A stretch of DNA of 33,674 bases from Streptococcus mitis (GTDB lineage: Bacteria; Bacillota; Bacilli; Lactobacillales; Streptococcaceae), in NCBI RefSeq assembly GCF_001074635.1, contig NZ_JUQO01000218.1:1-33674 (forward strand). Direction: 5' to 3'. The notes under the pieces are model-generated. The model ran no database searches. It was not told the origin of the DNA and saw nothing but the letters and a program-made list of their open reading frames with translations. How positions within the stretch are numbered: position 1 is the first letter of the stretch; each line of letters begins with the position of its first letter. Below are positions 1 through 6,165 of this stretch, one piece after another. A program made the translations under genes and the position numbers.

Positions 1-68
1 GTATCTACCAATTTTCTATCCATGGTTTACTAAATTATTTTTCAAATAAAATTTAATTTAGTTGTACA

Positions 69-89
69 TTTTCGAATTCTTTTTCGAAT
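69..89. repeat. 9-bp direct repeat upstream of the peptide cluster
   Basis: TTTTCGAAT occurs at 69-77 and again at 81-89, so the copies are offset by 12 bp. It lies about 35 bp before a strong Shine-Dalgarno and could be a regulator site for the peptide genes. It does not match the ComE pattern seen before comA, which has two 9-mers separated by a 12-bp gap, and I cannot assign a regulator. Confidence 0.35.
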
Positions 90-123
90 AAATAAGTAAG
101 AAAGAAAAGGAAGGAGATTAGAA

Positions 124-177
124 ATGCTTATTTCAGTTATTTATCCAATCTGGCTATTTAAGTGGCTTAGAGTATAA
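124..177 (+). CDS. possible 17-residue hydrophobic peptide
   Basis: An ATG follows a strong Shine-Dalgarno (AAGGAG within 110-116) at good spacing and opens a 17-codon frame, MLISVIYPIWLFKWLRV. It is hydrophobic with two late basic residues and has no double-glycine leader. It lies 33 bp before the first bacteriocin-like peptide gene. The start (LISVIYPI) and end (WL) loosely recall the LIS..I.PI and WL motifs of Fst-type toxic peptides, but the peptide is about half their length. It could be a translated leader, a signal or toxin-like peptide, or a chance frame. Only the ribosome binding site and the composition support it. Confidence 0.3.
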   Translation: MLISVIYPIWLFKWLRV

Positions 178-210
178 ACATTAAACATATACAAATTGAG
201 GAGAAAAAAG

Positions 211-384
211 ATGACAAATTTTGACAAAATGGAACAGAACTTTGTAGCTCTTACAGAAGAAGAGTTGGTGAATGTAGATGGGGGGATTATTCCGATTGCA
301 GTAGCAGCTAGTATTATTGCAGGTTCAGCATTTGCCGGTTTAAGTGCAGGAGTAGCTATTGGAATTAGTCGAAACAAGAGATAA
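211..384 (+). CDS. double-glycine bacteriocin-like peptide 1
   Basis: This gene encodes 57 residues. The ATG at 211 is preferred over an upstream TTG because GAGGAG lies 197-202. The N-terminal 25 residues form a double-glycine leader ending VNVDGG with the usual hydrophobic and acidic spacing (F, L, L, V). The predicted mature peptide is 32 residues, from IIPIAV to RNKR, with a hydrophobic helix, tandem GxxxG motifs (GLSAGVAIG) and a basic tail, which are features of class IIb two-peptide bacteriocins. It would be processed and exported by a C39-peptidase ABC transporter, and ComA lies 1.2 kb downstream. It is the first of the clear peptide genes, and the next start codon overlaps its stop. 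I do not recognise a named family member. Confidence 0.78.
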   Translation: MTNFDKMEQNFVALTEEELVNVDGGIIPIAVAASIIAGSAFAGLSAGVAIGISRNKR

Positions 385-494
385 TGAGAGAATCAATGAA
401 GTTTTCAAACGAATTTGCGGCTGTTATTATATCAGCCTCAGGAATAGTGGGTTTATTAGTAGGAGTAGCTATTGGGTTAGCTAGTATTATTTAA
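384..494 (+). CDS. leaderless 36-residue hydrophobic peptide
   Basis: The ATG at 384 overlaps the stop codon of the previous peptide gene (TAATG), so translation is probably coupled. It encodes 36 residues, MRESMKFSNEF followed by a hydrophobic segment ending GLLVGVAIGLASII. That segment repeats the GxxxGxxxG pattern and the GVAIG string of the preceding mature peptide, but there is no double-glycine leader. A second start is the ATG at 396 (MKFSNEF). It could be a paralogue that lost its leader, a partner peptide, or a small immunity protein. The overlap and the resemblance are visible; the role is inference. Confidence 0.5.
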   Translation: MRESMKFSNEFAAVIISASGIVGLLVGVAIGLASII

Positions 495-509
495 AAAAAG
501 GAGTATATC

Positions 510-662
510 ATGCAAAATTTGAATCAATTTGAAATCGTAGAGCAAAATGAATTAGAGCAAGTAAAAGGCGGAGTGGGTTTATTGATTGTTATCGGAGGCT
601 CATTACTTGCTGCGGGTGGAGCTGGGGTAGCTGGTTATTGGTTATCTCGTACGTTTGGTTAA
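510..662 (+). CDS. double-glycine bacteriocin-like peptide 2
   Basis: This gene encodes 50 residues, with AAAAAGGAG just upstream (495-503). The leader of 21 residues ends LEQVKGG and is a typical double-glycine processing signal. The predicted mature peptide is 29 residues, from VGLLIVIGG to LSRTFG, very rich in glycine and alanine with a GGAGVAG stretch. It forms one hydrophobic helix with an aromatic (YW) and a basic end. It lies 15 bp after the leaderless peptide gene and 24 bp before the next peptide gene, so one transcript is likely. Class IIb-like bacteriocin component is the best reading; a signalling peptide is less likely given the hydrophobicity. Confidence 0.75.
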   Translation: MQNLNQFEIVEQNELEQVKGGVGLLIVIGGSLLAAGGAGVAGYWLSRTFG

Positions 663-686
663 TATATTTAAAGGAGTAGATAGGAT

Positions 687-842
687 ATGAAAAAATTAGA
701 AGAAAAATTTGAGATTATGGCAGAAGCAGATTTGGCTAGTACCGAGGGTGGACTTATTATTACTACTTCTACAGCTATCGCTTGGGGTGTTTTAGGAGTC
801 GCTACCTATATGTACGGTCATTATCTAGGAAGCAGACGTTAA
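687..842 (+). CDS. double-glycine bacteriocin-like peptide 3
   Basis: This gene encodes 51 residues, with AAAGGAG at 670-676. The leader of 22 residues ends ASTEGG. The predicted mature peptide is 29 residues, from LIITTSTA to LGSRR, with AxxxG and GxxxG patterns (AIAWG, GHYLG), aromatic residues and a basic tail. It is the last intact peptide gene of the cluster. With its neighbour at 510-662 it could form a two-peptide bacteriocin, as suggested by similar length and the GxxxG motifs. No recognisable immunity gene follows directly. Confidence 0.74.
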   Translation: MKKLEEKFEIMAEADLASTEGGLIITTSTAIAWGVLGVATYMYGHYLGSRR

Positions 843-888
843 TTTTAACAATTTGATACATATTTTATTAAAGAATGTAAGAAAAACT

Positions 889-1002
889 ATGAATCGTAAT
901 TTAGAACGGTGTTATCTATTCTGACTAGGAATAGATCATACCAAAGGTGGCTTAGAAATAGCAGGGACATTAGAAATTGAAGTAATAAATAGGATGTCGT
1001 AA
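889..1002 (+). pseudogene. possible decayed double-glycine peptide gene
   Basis: From the ATG at 889 a 37-codon frame runs to the TAA at 1000-1002 and is broken only by a TGA at codon 12. Codons 19-21 read KGG, where a leader cleavage site would sit, followed by LEIAGTLEIEV. The position after three double-glycine genes and the phase agreement suggest a dead member of the cluster. There is no good ribosome binding site and the predicted mature part is not hydrophobic, so this may be chance. Confidence 0.2.
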
Positions 1003-1085
1003 ATGTTGCTATCAATGATTTATTTGTCCCAAGCTTGCCTAGGGTGTCAGTAAAACATCACTTTCCTTTCATATCATATTTTTAG

Positions 1086-1115
1086 TAGGTAGGACGTTTG
1101 TTCTGCCTATTTTTT
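1086..1115 (+). terminator. terminator, copy A of a duplicated element
   Basis: TAGGTAGG (1086-1093) pairs with TCTGCCTA (1102-1109) with two G-T wobbles, loop ACGTTTGT, followed by a run of T. It would end the peptide transcript. The same sequence recurs at 1427-1458. Confidence 0.7.
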
Positions 1116-1163
1116 GCCAAAAAAGTGTAGTTGAGCTGTTTATTTGGAGTTTTACATGTATTT

Positions 1164-1193
1164 TTTGATAAAATTTGATAAAATTTGATAAAA
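1164..1193. repeat. three tandem copies of a 10-bp repeat
   Basis: TTTGATAAAA is repeated three times without mismatch, just upstream of the 62-residue membrane protein gene. The copies contain -10-like GATAAA strings, so copy number could affect promoter strength. Confidence 0.8.
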
Positions 1194-1227
1194 TAGGTAT
1201 AGAAATTAGGAGAGTTGAAGAAAAGGA

Positions 1228-1416
1228 ATGAAGAAGGTTTTAAAATATTTTTTAGTATTTGTTTTTCTATTTTTGATGAATATTTTAATCTTTAAGATAC
1301 TAGCAACTCTGGGATTTCAGCTGACAATGAGTGAAAAGAGTTATATTGTACCACCGGTGTTTTCGATTATCGTTTTATATATGATTGACAAAAGAATTAG
1401 GAAGAAAAAGAAATAA
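1228..1416 (+). CDS. small two-helix membrane protein
   Basis: This gene encodes 62 residues with a purine-rich Shine-Dalgarno (AGGAGA or AAAGGA) ahead of the ATG. Two hydrophobic segments are visible, about residues 7-30 and 42-54, with a polar connector and a strongly basic tail ending IRKKKK. No family is recognised. Small basic membrane proteins beside bacteriocin peptides often act as immunity proteins, and this is a candidate, but the gene has its own upstream repeats and is bounded on both sides by the same terminator sequence, so it may have arrived separately. Function is unknown. Confidence 0.6.
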   Translation: MKKVLKYFLVFVFLFLMNILIFKILATLGFQLTMSEKSYIVPPVFSIIVLYMIDKRIRKKKK

Positions 1417-1426
1417 ATATATATTT

Positions 1427-1458
1427 TAGGTAGGACGTTTGTTCTGCCTATTTTTTTA
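1427..1458 (+). terminator. terminator, copy B of a duplicated element
   Basis: This is the same stem and loop as at 1086-1115 (TAGGTAGG, loop ACGTTTGT, TCTGCCTA) followed by eight T. It ends the small membrane protein transcript and isolates the comA promoter. The two copies share the stem, loop and T-run. Confidence 0.72.
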
Positions 1459-1468
1459 TCCCAAAAGT

Positions 1469-1536
1469 GCATTTGGGAGGGAGATAGGCGCATTTGGGGA
1501 GGAAGTCCAGTTTTTGTTTGGGGATTGGGGTAAGAT
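1469..1536 (+). promoter_or_regulatory. ComE-dependent promoter of comAB
   Basis: Two identical 9-mers, GCATTTGGG at 1469-1477 and 1490-1498, are separated by exactly 12 bp. This is the known arrangement of the ComE direct repeat at early competence promoters in pneumococcus. A weak -10-like TAAGAT lies at 1531-1536 with no good -35, as expected for an activator-dependent promoter. It implies induction of comAB by competence-stimulating peptide through ComD and ComE. Confidence 0.85.
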
Positions 1537-1573
1537 AGTTGTTATCAGATGAGTTTAGGAAAAGGAGATGGAT

Positions 1574-3727
1574 ATGAAATTTGGGAAACGTCATTATCGT
1601 CCGCAGGTGGATCAGATGGACTGCGGTGTAGCTTCATTAGCCATGGTTTTTGGCTACTATGGTAGTTATTATTCTTTGGCTCACTTACGAGAATTGGCTA
1701 AGACGACCATGGATGGGACGACGGCTTTGGGCTTGGTCAAGGTGGCAGAGGAGATTGGCTTTGAGACGCGAGCGATCAAGGCGGATATGACACTCTTTGA
1801 CTTGCCAGATTTGACTTTTCCTTTTGTTGCCCATGTGCTTAAGGAAGGAAAATTGCTCCACTACTATGTGGTGACTGGGCAGGATAAGGATAGCATTCAT
1901 ATTGCCGATCCAGATCCTGGGGTGAAATTGACCAAACTGCCACGTGAGCGTTTTGCGGAAGAATGGACAGGAGTGACTCTTTTTATGGCACCTAGTCCAG
2001 ACTACAAGCCTCATAAGGATCAAAAGAATGGCCTGCTCTCTTTTATCCCTATATTAGTGAAGCAGCGTGGCTTGATTGCCAATATCGTTTTGGCAACACT
2101 CTTGGTAACCTTGATTAACATTGTGGGTTCTTATTATCTGCAGTCTATCATTGATACCTATGTGCCAGATCAGATGCGTTCGACACTGGGGATTATTTCT
2201 ATTGGGCTGGTGATTGTCTATATCCTCCAGCAAATCTTGTCTTATGCTCAGGAGTATCTCTTACTTGTTTTGGGGCAACGCTTATCGATTGATGTGATTT
2301 TGTCCTATATCAAGCATGTTTTTCACCTGCCTATGTCCTTTTTTGCGACACGTCGGACAGGGGAAATTGTGTCTCGTTTCACGGATGCTAACAGTATCAT
2401 TGATGCGCTGGCTTCGACCATTCTTTCGATTTTCCTAGATGTGTCAACGGTTGTCATTATTTCCCTTGTTTTATTTTCACAAAATACCAATCTCTTTTTC
2501 ATGACCTTATTGGCACTTCCTATCTACACAGTGATTATCTTTGCTTTTATGAAGCCGTTTGAGAAGATGAATCGGGATACCATGGAAGCCAATGCGGTTC
2601 TGTCTTCTTCTATCATCGAGGACATTAATGGTATTGAGACAATCAAGTCGTTGACCAGTGAGAGTTCGCGCTATCAAAAGATTGACAAGGAATTTGTGAA
2701 TTATCTGAAGAAGTCCTTTATCTATAGTCGAGCAGAGAGTCAGCAAAAGGCTCTGAAAAAAGTTGCCCATCTCTTGCTCAATGTCGGAATTCTCTGGATG
2801 GGGGCTGTTCTGGTTATGGATGGCAAGATGAGTTTGGGGCAGTTGATTACCTATAATACCTTACTTGTTTATTTTACAAATCCTTTGGAAAATATCATCA
2901 ATCTGCAAACCAAGCTTCAGACAGCGCAGGTTGCCAATAACCGTCTGAATGAGGTTTATCTGGTAGCTTCGGAGTTTGAGGAGAAGAAAACGGTTGAGGA
3001 TTTGAGCTTGATGAAGGGAGAGATGACTTTCAAGCAGGTTTCCTACAAGTATGGCTATGGTCGAGATGTCTTGTCAGATATCAATTTGACTATTCCGCAG
3101 GGTTCTAAGGTGGCTTTTGTGGGGATTTCGGGGTCAGGTAAGACGACTTTGGCCAAGATGATGGTTAATTTTTACGACCCAAGTCAGGGAGAGATTAGTC
3201 TGGGTGGTGTCAATCTCAATCAGATTGATAAAAAAGCCCTGCGCCAGTATATCAACTATCTGCCTCAACAGCCCTATGTCTTTAACGGAACGATTTTGGA
3301 CAATCTTCTCCTTGGAGCCAAGGAGGGGACGACTCAAGAGGATATCTTACGGGCGGTCGAATTGGCAGAGATTCGGGAGGACATTGAGCGCATGCCATTG
3401 AATTATCAGACAGAGTTGACTTCGGATGGGGCAGGAATTTCAGGTGGTCAACGTCAGAGAATCGCTCTGGCGCGTGCTCTCTTGACAGATGCGCCGGTCT
3501 TGATTTTGGATGAGGCGACCAGCAGTTTGGATATTCTGACAGAGAAGCGAATTGTCGATAATCTCATGGCTTTGGACAAGACCTTGATTTTCATTGCCCA
3601 CCGCTTGACCATTGCAGAGCGGACAGAGAAGGTTGTTGTCTTGGATCAGGGCAAGATTGTTGAAGAAGGAAAGCATGCTGATTTGCTTGCACGGGGTGGA
3701 TTTTACGCCCATTTGGTGAATAGCTAG
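1574..3727 (+). CDS. comA: competence peptide exporter and protease ComA
   Basis: ComA is the membrane ABC transporter that cuts the double-glycine leader from competence-stimulating peptide and related peptides and exports them together with ComB. The 717 residues contain, in order: a C39 peptidase domain (1-150) with catalytic Cys17, His96 and Asp112; an ABC transmembrane domain (about 160-440) with several hydrophobic helices; and an ATPase domain with Walker A GISGSGKTT at 517-525, signature SGGQ at 623-626, Walker B ending Asp646-Glu647 and H-loop His676. The ATG at 1574 is chosen over 1568 because AAAGGAG ends at 1567, leaving no spacing for the earlier codon. comB follows after 12 bp. 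Length equals that of pneumococcal ComA as I know it, and the sequence looks nearly identical. Confidence 0.97.
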   Translation: MKFGKRHYRPQVDQMDCGVASLAMVFGYYGSYYSLAHLRELAKTTMDGTTALGLVKVAEEIGFETRAIKADMTLFDLPDLTFPFVAHVLKEGKLLHYYVVTGQDKDSIHIADPDPGVKLTKLPRERFAEEWTGVTLFMAPSPDYKPHKDQKNGLLSFIPILVKQRGLIANIVLATLLVTLINIVGSYYLQSIIDTYVPDQMRSTLGIISIGLVIVYILQQILSYAQEYLLLVLGQRLSIDVILSYIKHVFHLPMSFFATRRTGEIVSRFTDANSIIDALASTILSIFLDVSTVVIISLVLFSQNTNLFFMTLLALPIYTVIIFAFMKPFEKMNRDTMEANAVLSSSIIEDINGIETIKSLTSESSRYQKIDKEFVNYLKKSFIYSRAESQQKALKKVAHLLLNVGILWMGAVLVMDGKMSLGQLITYNTLLVYFTNPLENIINLQTKLQTAQVANNRLNEVYLVASEFEEKKTVEDLSLMKGEMTFKQVSYKYGYGRDVLSDINLTIPQGSKVAFVGISGSGKTTLAKMMVNFYDPSQGEISLGGVNLNQIDKKALRQYINYLPQQPYVFNGTILDNLLLGAKEGTTQEDILRAVELAEIREDIERMPLNYQTELTSDGAGISGGQRQRIALARALLTDAPVLILDEATSSLDILTEKRIVDNLMALDKTLIFIAHRLTIAERTEKVVVLDQGKIVEEGKHADLLARGGFYAHLVNS

Positions 3728-3739
3728 AAAGAGGAGAGG

Positions 3740-5089
3740 ATGAAACCAGAATTTTTAGAAAGTGCGGAGTTTTATAATCGTCGTTACCATAATTTTTCCA
3801 GTCGGGTGATTGTCCCCATGTCCCTTCTGCTCGTGTTTTTGCTTGGATTTGCAACATTTGCAGAGAAGGAGATGAGTTTGTCTACTAGAGCTACTGTTGA
3901 GCCTAGTCGAATCCTTGCAAATATCCAGTCAACTAGCAACAATCGTATGCTTGTCAATCATTTGGAAGAAAATAAGCTGGTTAAAAAGGGAGAACTGTTA
4001 GTTCAATATCAGGAAGGGGCAGAGGGTGTCCAAGCGGAGTCTTATGCCAGTCAGTTGGACATGCTCAAGGATCAAAAAAAGCAATTGGAGTATTTGCAGA
4101 AGAGCTTGCAAGAAGGGGAGAACCACTTTCCAGAGGAGGATAAGTTTGGCTACCAAGCCACCTTTCGCGACTACATCAGTCAAGCAGGCAGTCTTAGGGC
4201 TAGTACATCGCAACAAAATGAGACCATCGCATCCCAGAATGCAGCAGCTATCCAAACCCAAGTCGAAATCGGCAACCTCATCAGTCAAACAGAGGCTAAA
4301 ATTCGCGATTACCAGACAGCTAAGTCAGCTATTGAAACAGGTACTTCCTTGGCCAGTCAGAATCTAGCCTATTCTCTCTACCAGTTCTATAAGTCTCAGG
4401 GGGAGGAAAATCCGCAAGCTAAGGCACAAGCAGTTGCGCAGGTTGAAGCGCAGCTTTCTCAGTTAGAATCTAGTCTTGCTACTTACCGTGTTCAGTATGC
4501 AGGTTCAGGTACCCAGCAAGCCTATGCGTCTGGTTTAAGTAGTCAATTAGAGTCCCTTAAATCCCAACACTTAGCAAAGGTTGGTCAGGAATTGACCCTT
4601 CTAGACCAGAAAATTTTGGAGGCAGAATCGGGTAAGAAGGTTCAGGGAAATCTTTTAGACAAGGGGAAAATTACGGCAAGTGAGGATGGGGTGCTTCACC
4701 TTAATCCTGAGACCAGTGATTCTACTATGGTAGCAGAAGGTGCCTTACTAGCCCAACTTTATCCGTCCTTGGAAAAAGAAGGGAAAGCCAAACTAACAGC
4801 TTATCTTAGTTCAAAAGATGTAGCAAGGATTAAGGTCGGTGATTCTGTTCGCTATACTACGACTCATGATGCCAAGAATCAACTTTTCCTAGATTCTACT
4901 ATTACAAGTATTGATGCGACAGCTACTAAGACTGAAAAAGGGAGTTTCTTTAAAATCGAGGCGGAGACTAATCTAACTTTGGAGCAGGCTGAAAAACTTC
5001 GGTACGGGGTGGAAGGTCGTCTGCAGATGATTACGGGCAGGAAAAGTTACCTGCGTTATTATTTGGATCAATTTTTGAACAAAGAATAA
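3740..5089 (+). CDS. comB: competence exporter accessory protein ComB
   Basis: ComB is the membrane-fusion (HlyD-like) partner of ComA and is required for export of competence-stimulating peptide and other double-glycine peptides. The 449 residues show a short cytoplasmic start, one membrane helix (about 22-42), then a long extracytoplasmic part. The region about 80-300 is rich in Q, E, K and L and looks like a coiled coil, flanked by lipoyl-like beta segments (QYQEGAEGV near 85 and [12 protein letters not shown] near 310). GAGAGG precedes the ATG. The gene follows comA by 12 bp and is followed by a clear terminator. The length matches the pneumococcal protein. Confidence 0.97.
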   Translation: MKPEFLESAEFYNRRYHNFSSRVIVPMSLLLVFLLGFATFAEKEMSLSTRATVEPSRILANIQSTSNNRMLVNHLEENKLVKKGELLVQYQEGAEGVQAESYASQLDMLKDQKKQLEYLQKSLQEGENHFPEEDKFGYQATFRDYISQAGSLRASTSQQNETIASQNAAAIQTQVEIGNLISQTEAKIRDYQTAKSAIETGTSLASQNLAYSLYQFYKSQGEENPQAKAQAVAQVEAQLSQLESSLATYRVQYAGSGTQQAYASGLSSQLESLKSQHLAKVGQELTLLDQKILEAESGKKVQGNLLDKGKITASEDGVLHLNPETSDSTMVAEGALLAQLYPSLEKEGKAKLTAYLSSKDVARIKVGDSVRYTTTHDAKNQLFLDSTITSIDATATKTEKGSFFKIEAETNLTLEQAEKLRYGVEGRLQMITGRKSYLRYYLDQFLNKE

Positions 5090-5118
5090 TGTTCGTGTTT
5101 TTAGAGTTAAATGATTTT

Positions 5119-5155
5119 AAAACTGTGAGAAAGATTCTTCTTGCAGTTTTTTCTT
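5119..5155 (+). terminator. terminator after comB
   Basis: AAAACTGTGAGAA (5119-5131) pairs with TTCTTGCAGTTTT (5138-5150) with two imperfect positions, 6-base loop, T-rich tail. It separates comAB from the purine genes. Confidence 0.8.
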
Positions 5156-5183
5156 TATGATTTTTGAAGTTGCCACGTTATTT

Positions 5184-5226
5184 ATTCGGTTAAATTCTTG
5201 TAATTTTAGGTTTTTTATGGTAGAAT
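5184..5226 (+). promoter_or_regulatory. purC promoter with possible PurR box
   Basis: A -35 TTGTAA (5198-5203) and an extended -10 TGG-TAGAAT (hexamer 5221-5226) are spaced by 17 bp. Just upstream, on the minus strand, is AACCGAATAAA, which carries the CCGAA core of the lactococcal and streptococcal PurR box but is imperfect outside it. This position fits activation by PurR at high PRPP. The promoter is well supported; the box is tentative. Confidence 0.6.
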
Positions 5227-5258
5227 GTGCTCAAGTAATACGAAAGGCGAACTTTAAA

Positions 5259-5966
5259 ATGTCAAAACAATTGATCTATTCGGGAAAAGCTAAAGATATC
5301 TATACAACTGAGGATGAAAATCTTATTATTTCAACTTACAAGGACCAGGCGACTGCTTTCAATGGTGTTAAGAAGGAGCAGATTGCGGGCAAGGGAGTGT
5401 TGAATAATCAGATTTCATCTTTTATTTTTGAGAAATTAAATGCGGCTGGTGTGGCGACTCACTTTGTGGAGAAAATTTCAGACACGGAACAACTCAATAA
5501 AAAGGTGGAAATCATTCCTTTGGAAGTCGTGCTACGCAACTACACGGCTGGTTCCTTTTCAAAACGTTTTGGCGTAGACGAAGGAATCGCATTTGAGACT
5601 CCGATTGTTGAATTTTACTACAAAAATGATGATTTGGATGATCCATTTATCAATGACGAACATGTGAAATTCCTACAGATTGCGGATGACCAGCAGATTG
5701 CCTACTTGAAGGAAGAAACCCGTCGTATCAATGAACTCTTGAAAGCCTGGTTTGCTGAGATTGGGCTTAAGTTGATTGACTTTAAGCTAGAGTTCGGTTT
5801 TGATAAGGATGGCAAGATTATCTTAGCAGATGAATTTTCACCAGATAACTGCCGTTTGTGGGATGCGGATGGCAACCACATGGATAAGGATGTTTTCCGT
5901 AGGGGATTGGGAGAACTAACAGACGTTTACGAGATCGTCTGGGAGAAGTTGCAAGGTTTGAAATAA
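5259..5966 (+). CDS. purC: SAICAR synthetase PurC
   Basis: PurC joins CAIR with aspartate using ATP to make SAICAR, step 8 of purine synthesis. The frame is open further upstream, but the ATG at 5259 gives the family start [15 protein letters not shown] and the usual length of 235 residues, and it follows the promoter. Visible motifs are the ATP-binding SGKAKDIY at the N terminus, [18 protein letters not shown] near 85-105, and DFKLEFGFD and [12 protein letters not shown] in the second half. It is the first gene of the pur cluster. A degenerate copy of its last 68 bp lies about 145 bp downstream. Confidence 0.97.
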
Positions 5967-6111
5967 TCTGTTAGCAACGGAAAATCTTCGTCTCTCAACT
6001 AAAAGGACTCAGGCTGAAAAGGTCCCCCAGACCTTTTCACTCTGTAGGGGATTAGGAGAGCTAACAGACGTTTACGAGATTGTCTGGGAAAAGTTGCAGG
6101 AATTGAAATAA
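5899..6111 (+). repeat. duplicated 3' end of purC
   Basis: The last 68 bp of purC (5899-5966) recur at 6044-6111 at equal length, including an in-frame copy of the stop codon, with about ten differences near the 3' end and in the middle. The 77 bp between the copies contains the hairpin at 6016-6038. The second copy is a gene remnant, likely from recombination with a diverged purC allele. Confidence 0.85.
6016..6038 (+). terminator. perfect hairpin between purC and purL
   Basis: GAAAAGGTC (6016-6024) and GACCTTTTC (6030-6038) form a perfect 9-bp stem with loop CCCCA. No T-run follows, so it is probably an RNA processing or attenuation stem or a weak terminator rather than a full terminator. 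Confidence 0.5.
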
Positions 6112-6165
6112 CAACCTCAAGGTCGTTGGAACATTGTAAGAGCTGAAATAAAGGAATAAGAATTG

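Larger units (their letters stand above)
843..1227. other. intergenic stretch of the peptide cluster
   Basis: The 385 bases between peptide 3 and the 62-residue membrane protein hold the possible decayed peptide gene, a terminator hairpin (1086-1115) and three tandem copies of TTTGATAAAA (1164-1193). I see no intact gene here. The stretch looks like remnants of older cluster contents. Confidence 0.6.

Noticed and set aside
1-60. Possible BlpR or ComE box at the left edge
   Set aside because: ACCAATTTTC and similar strings recall parts of such boxes, but the repeat spacing does not fit either regulator.
5157-5258. Longer reading frame ahead of purC
   Set aside because: The frame is open from 5157 but that stretch contains the promoter. 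The ATG at 5259 gives the family start and the normal length.
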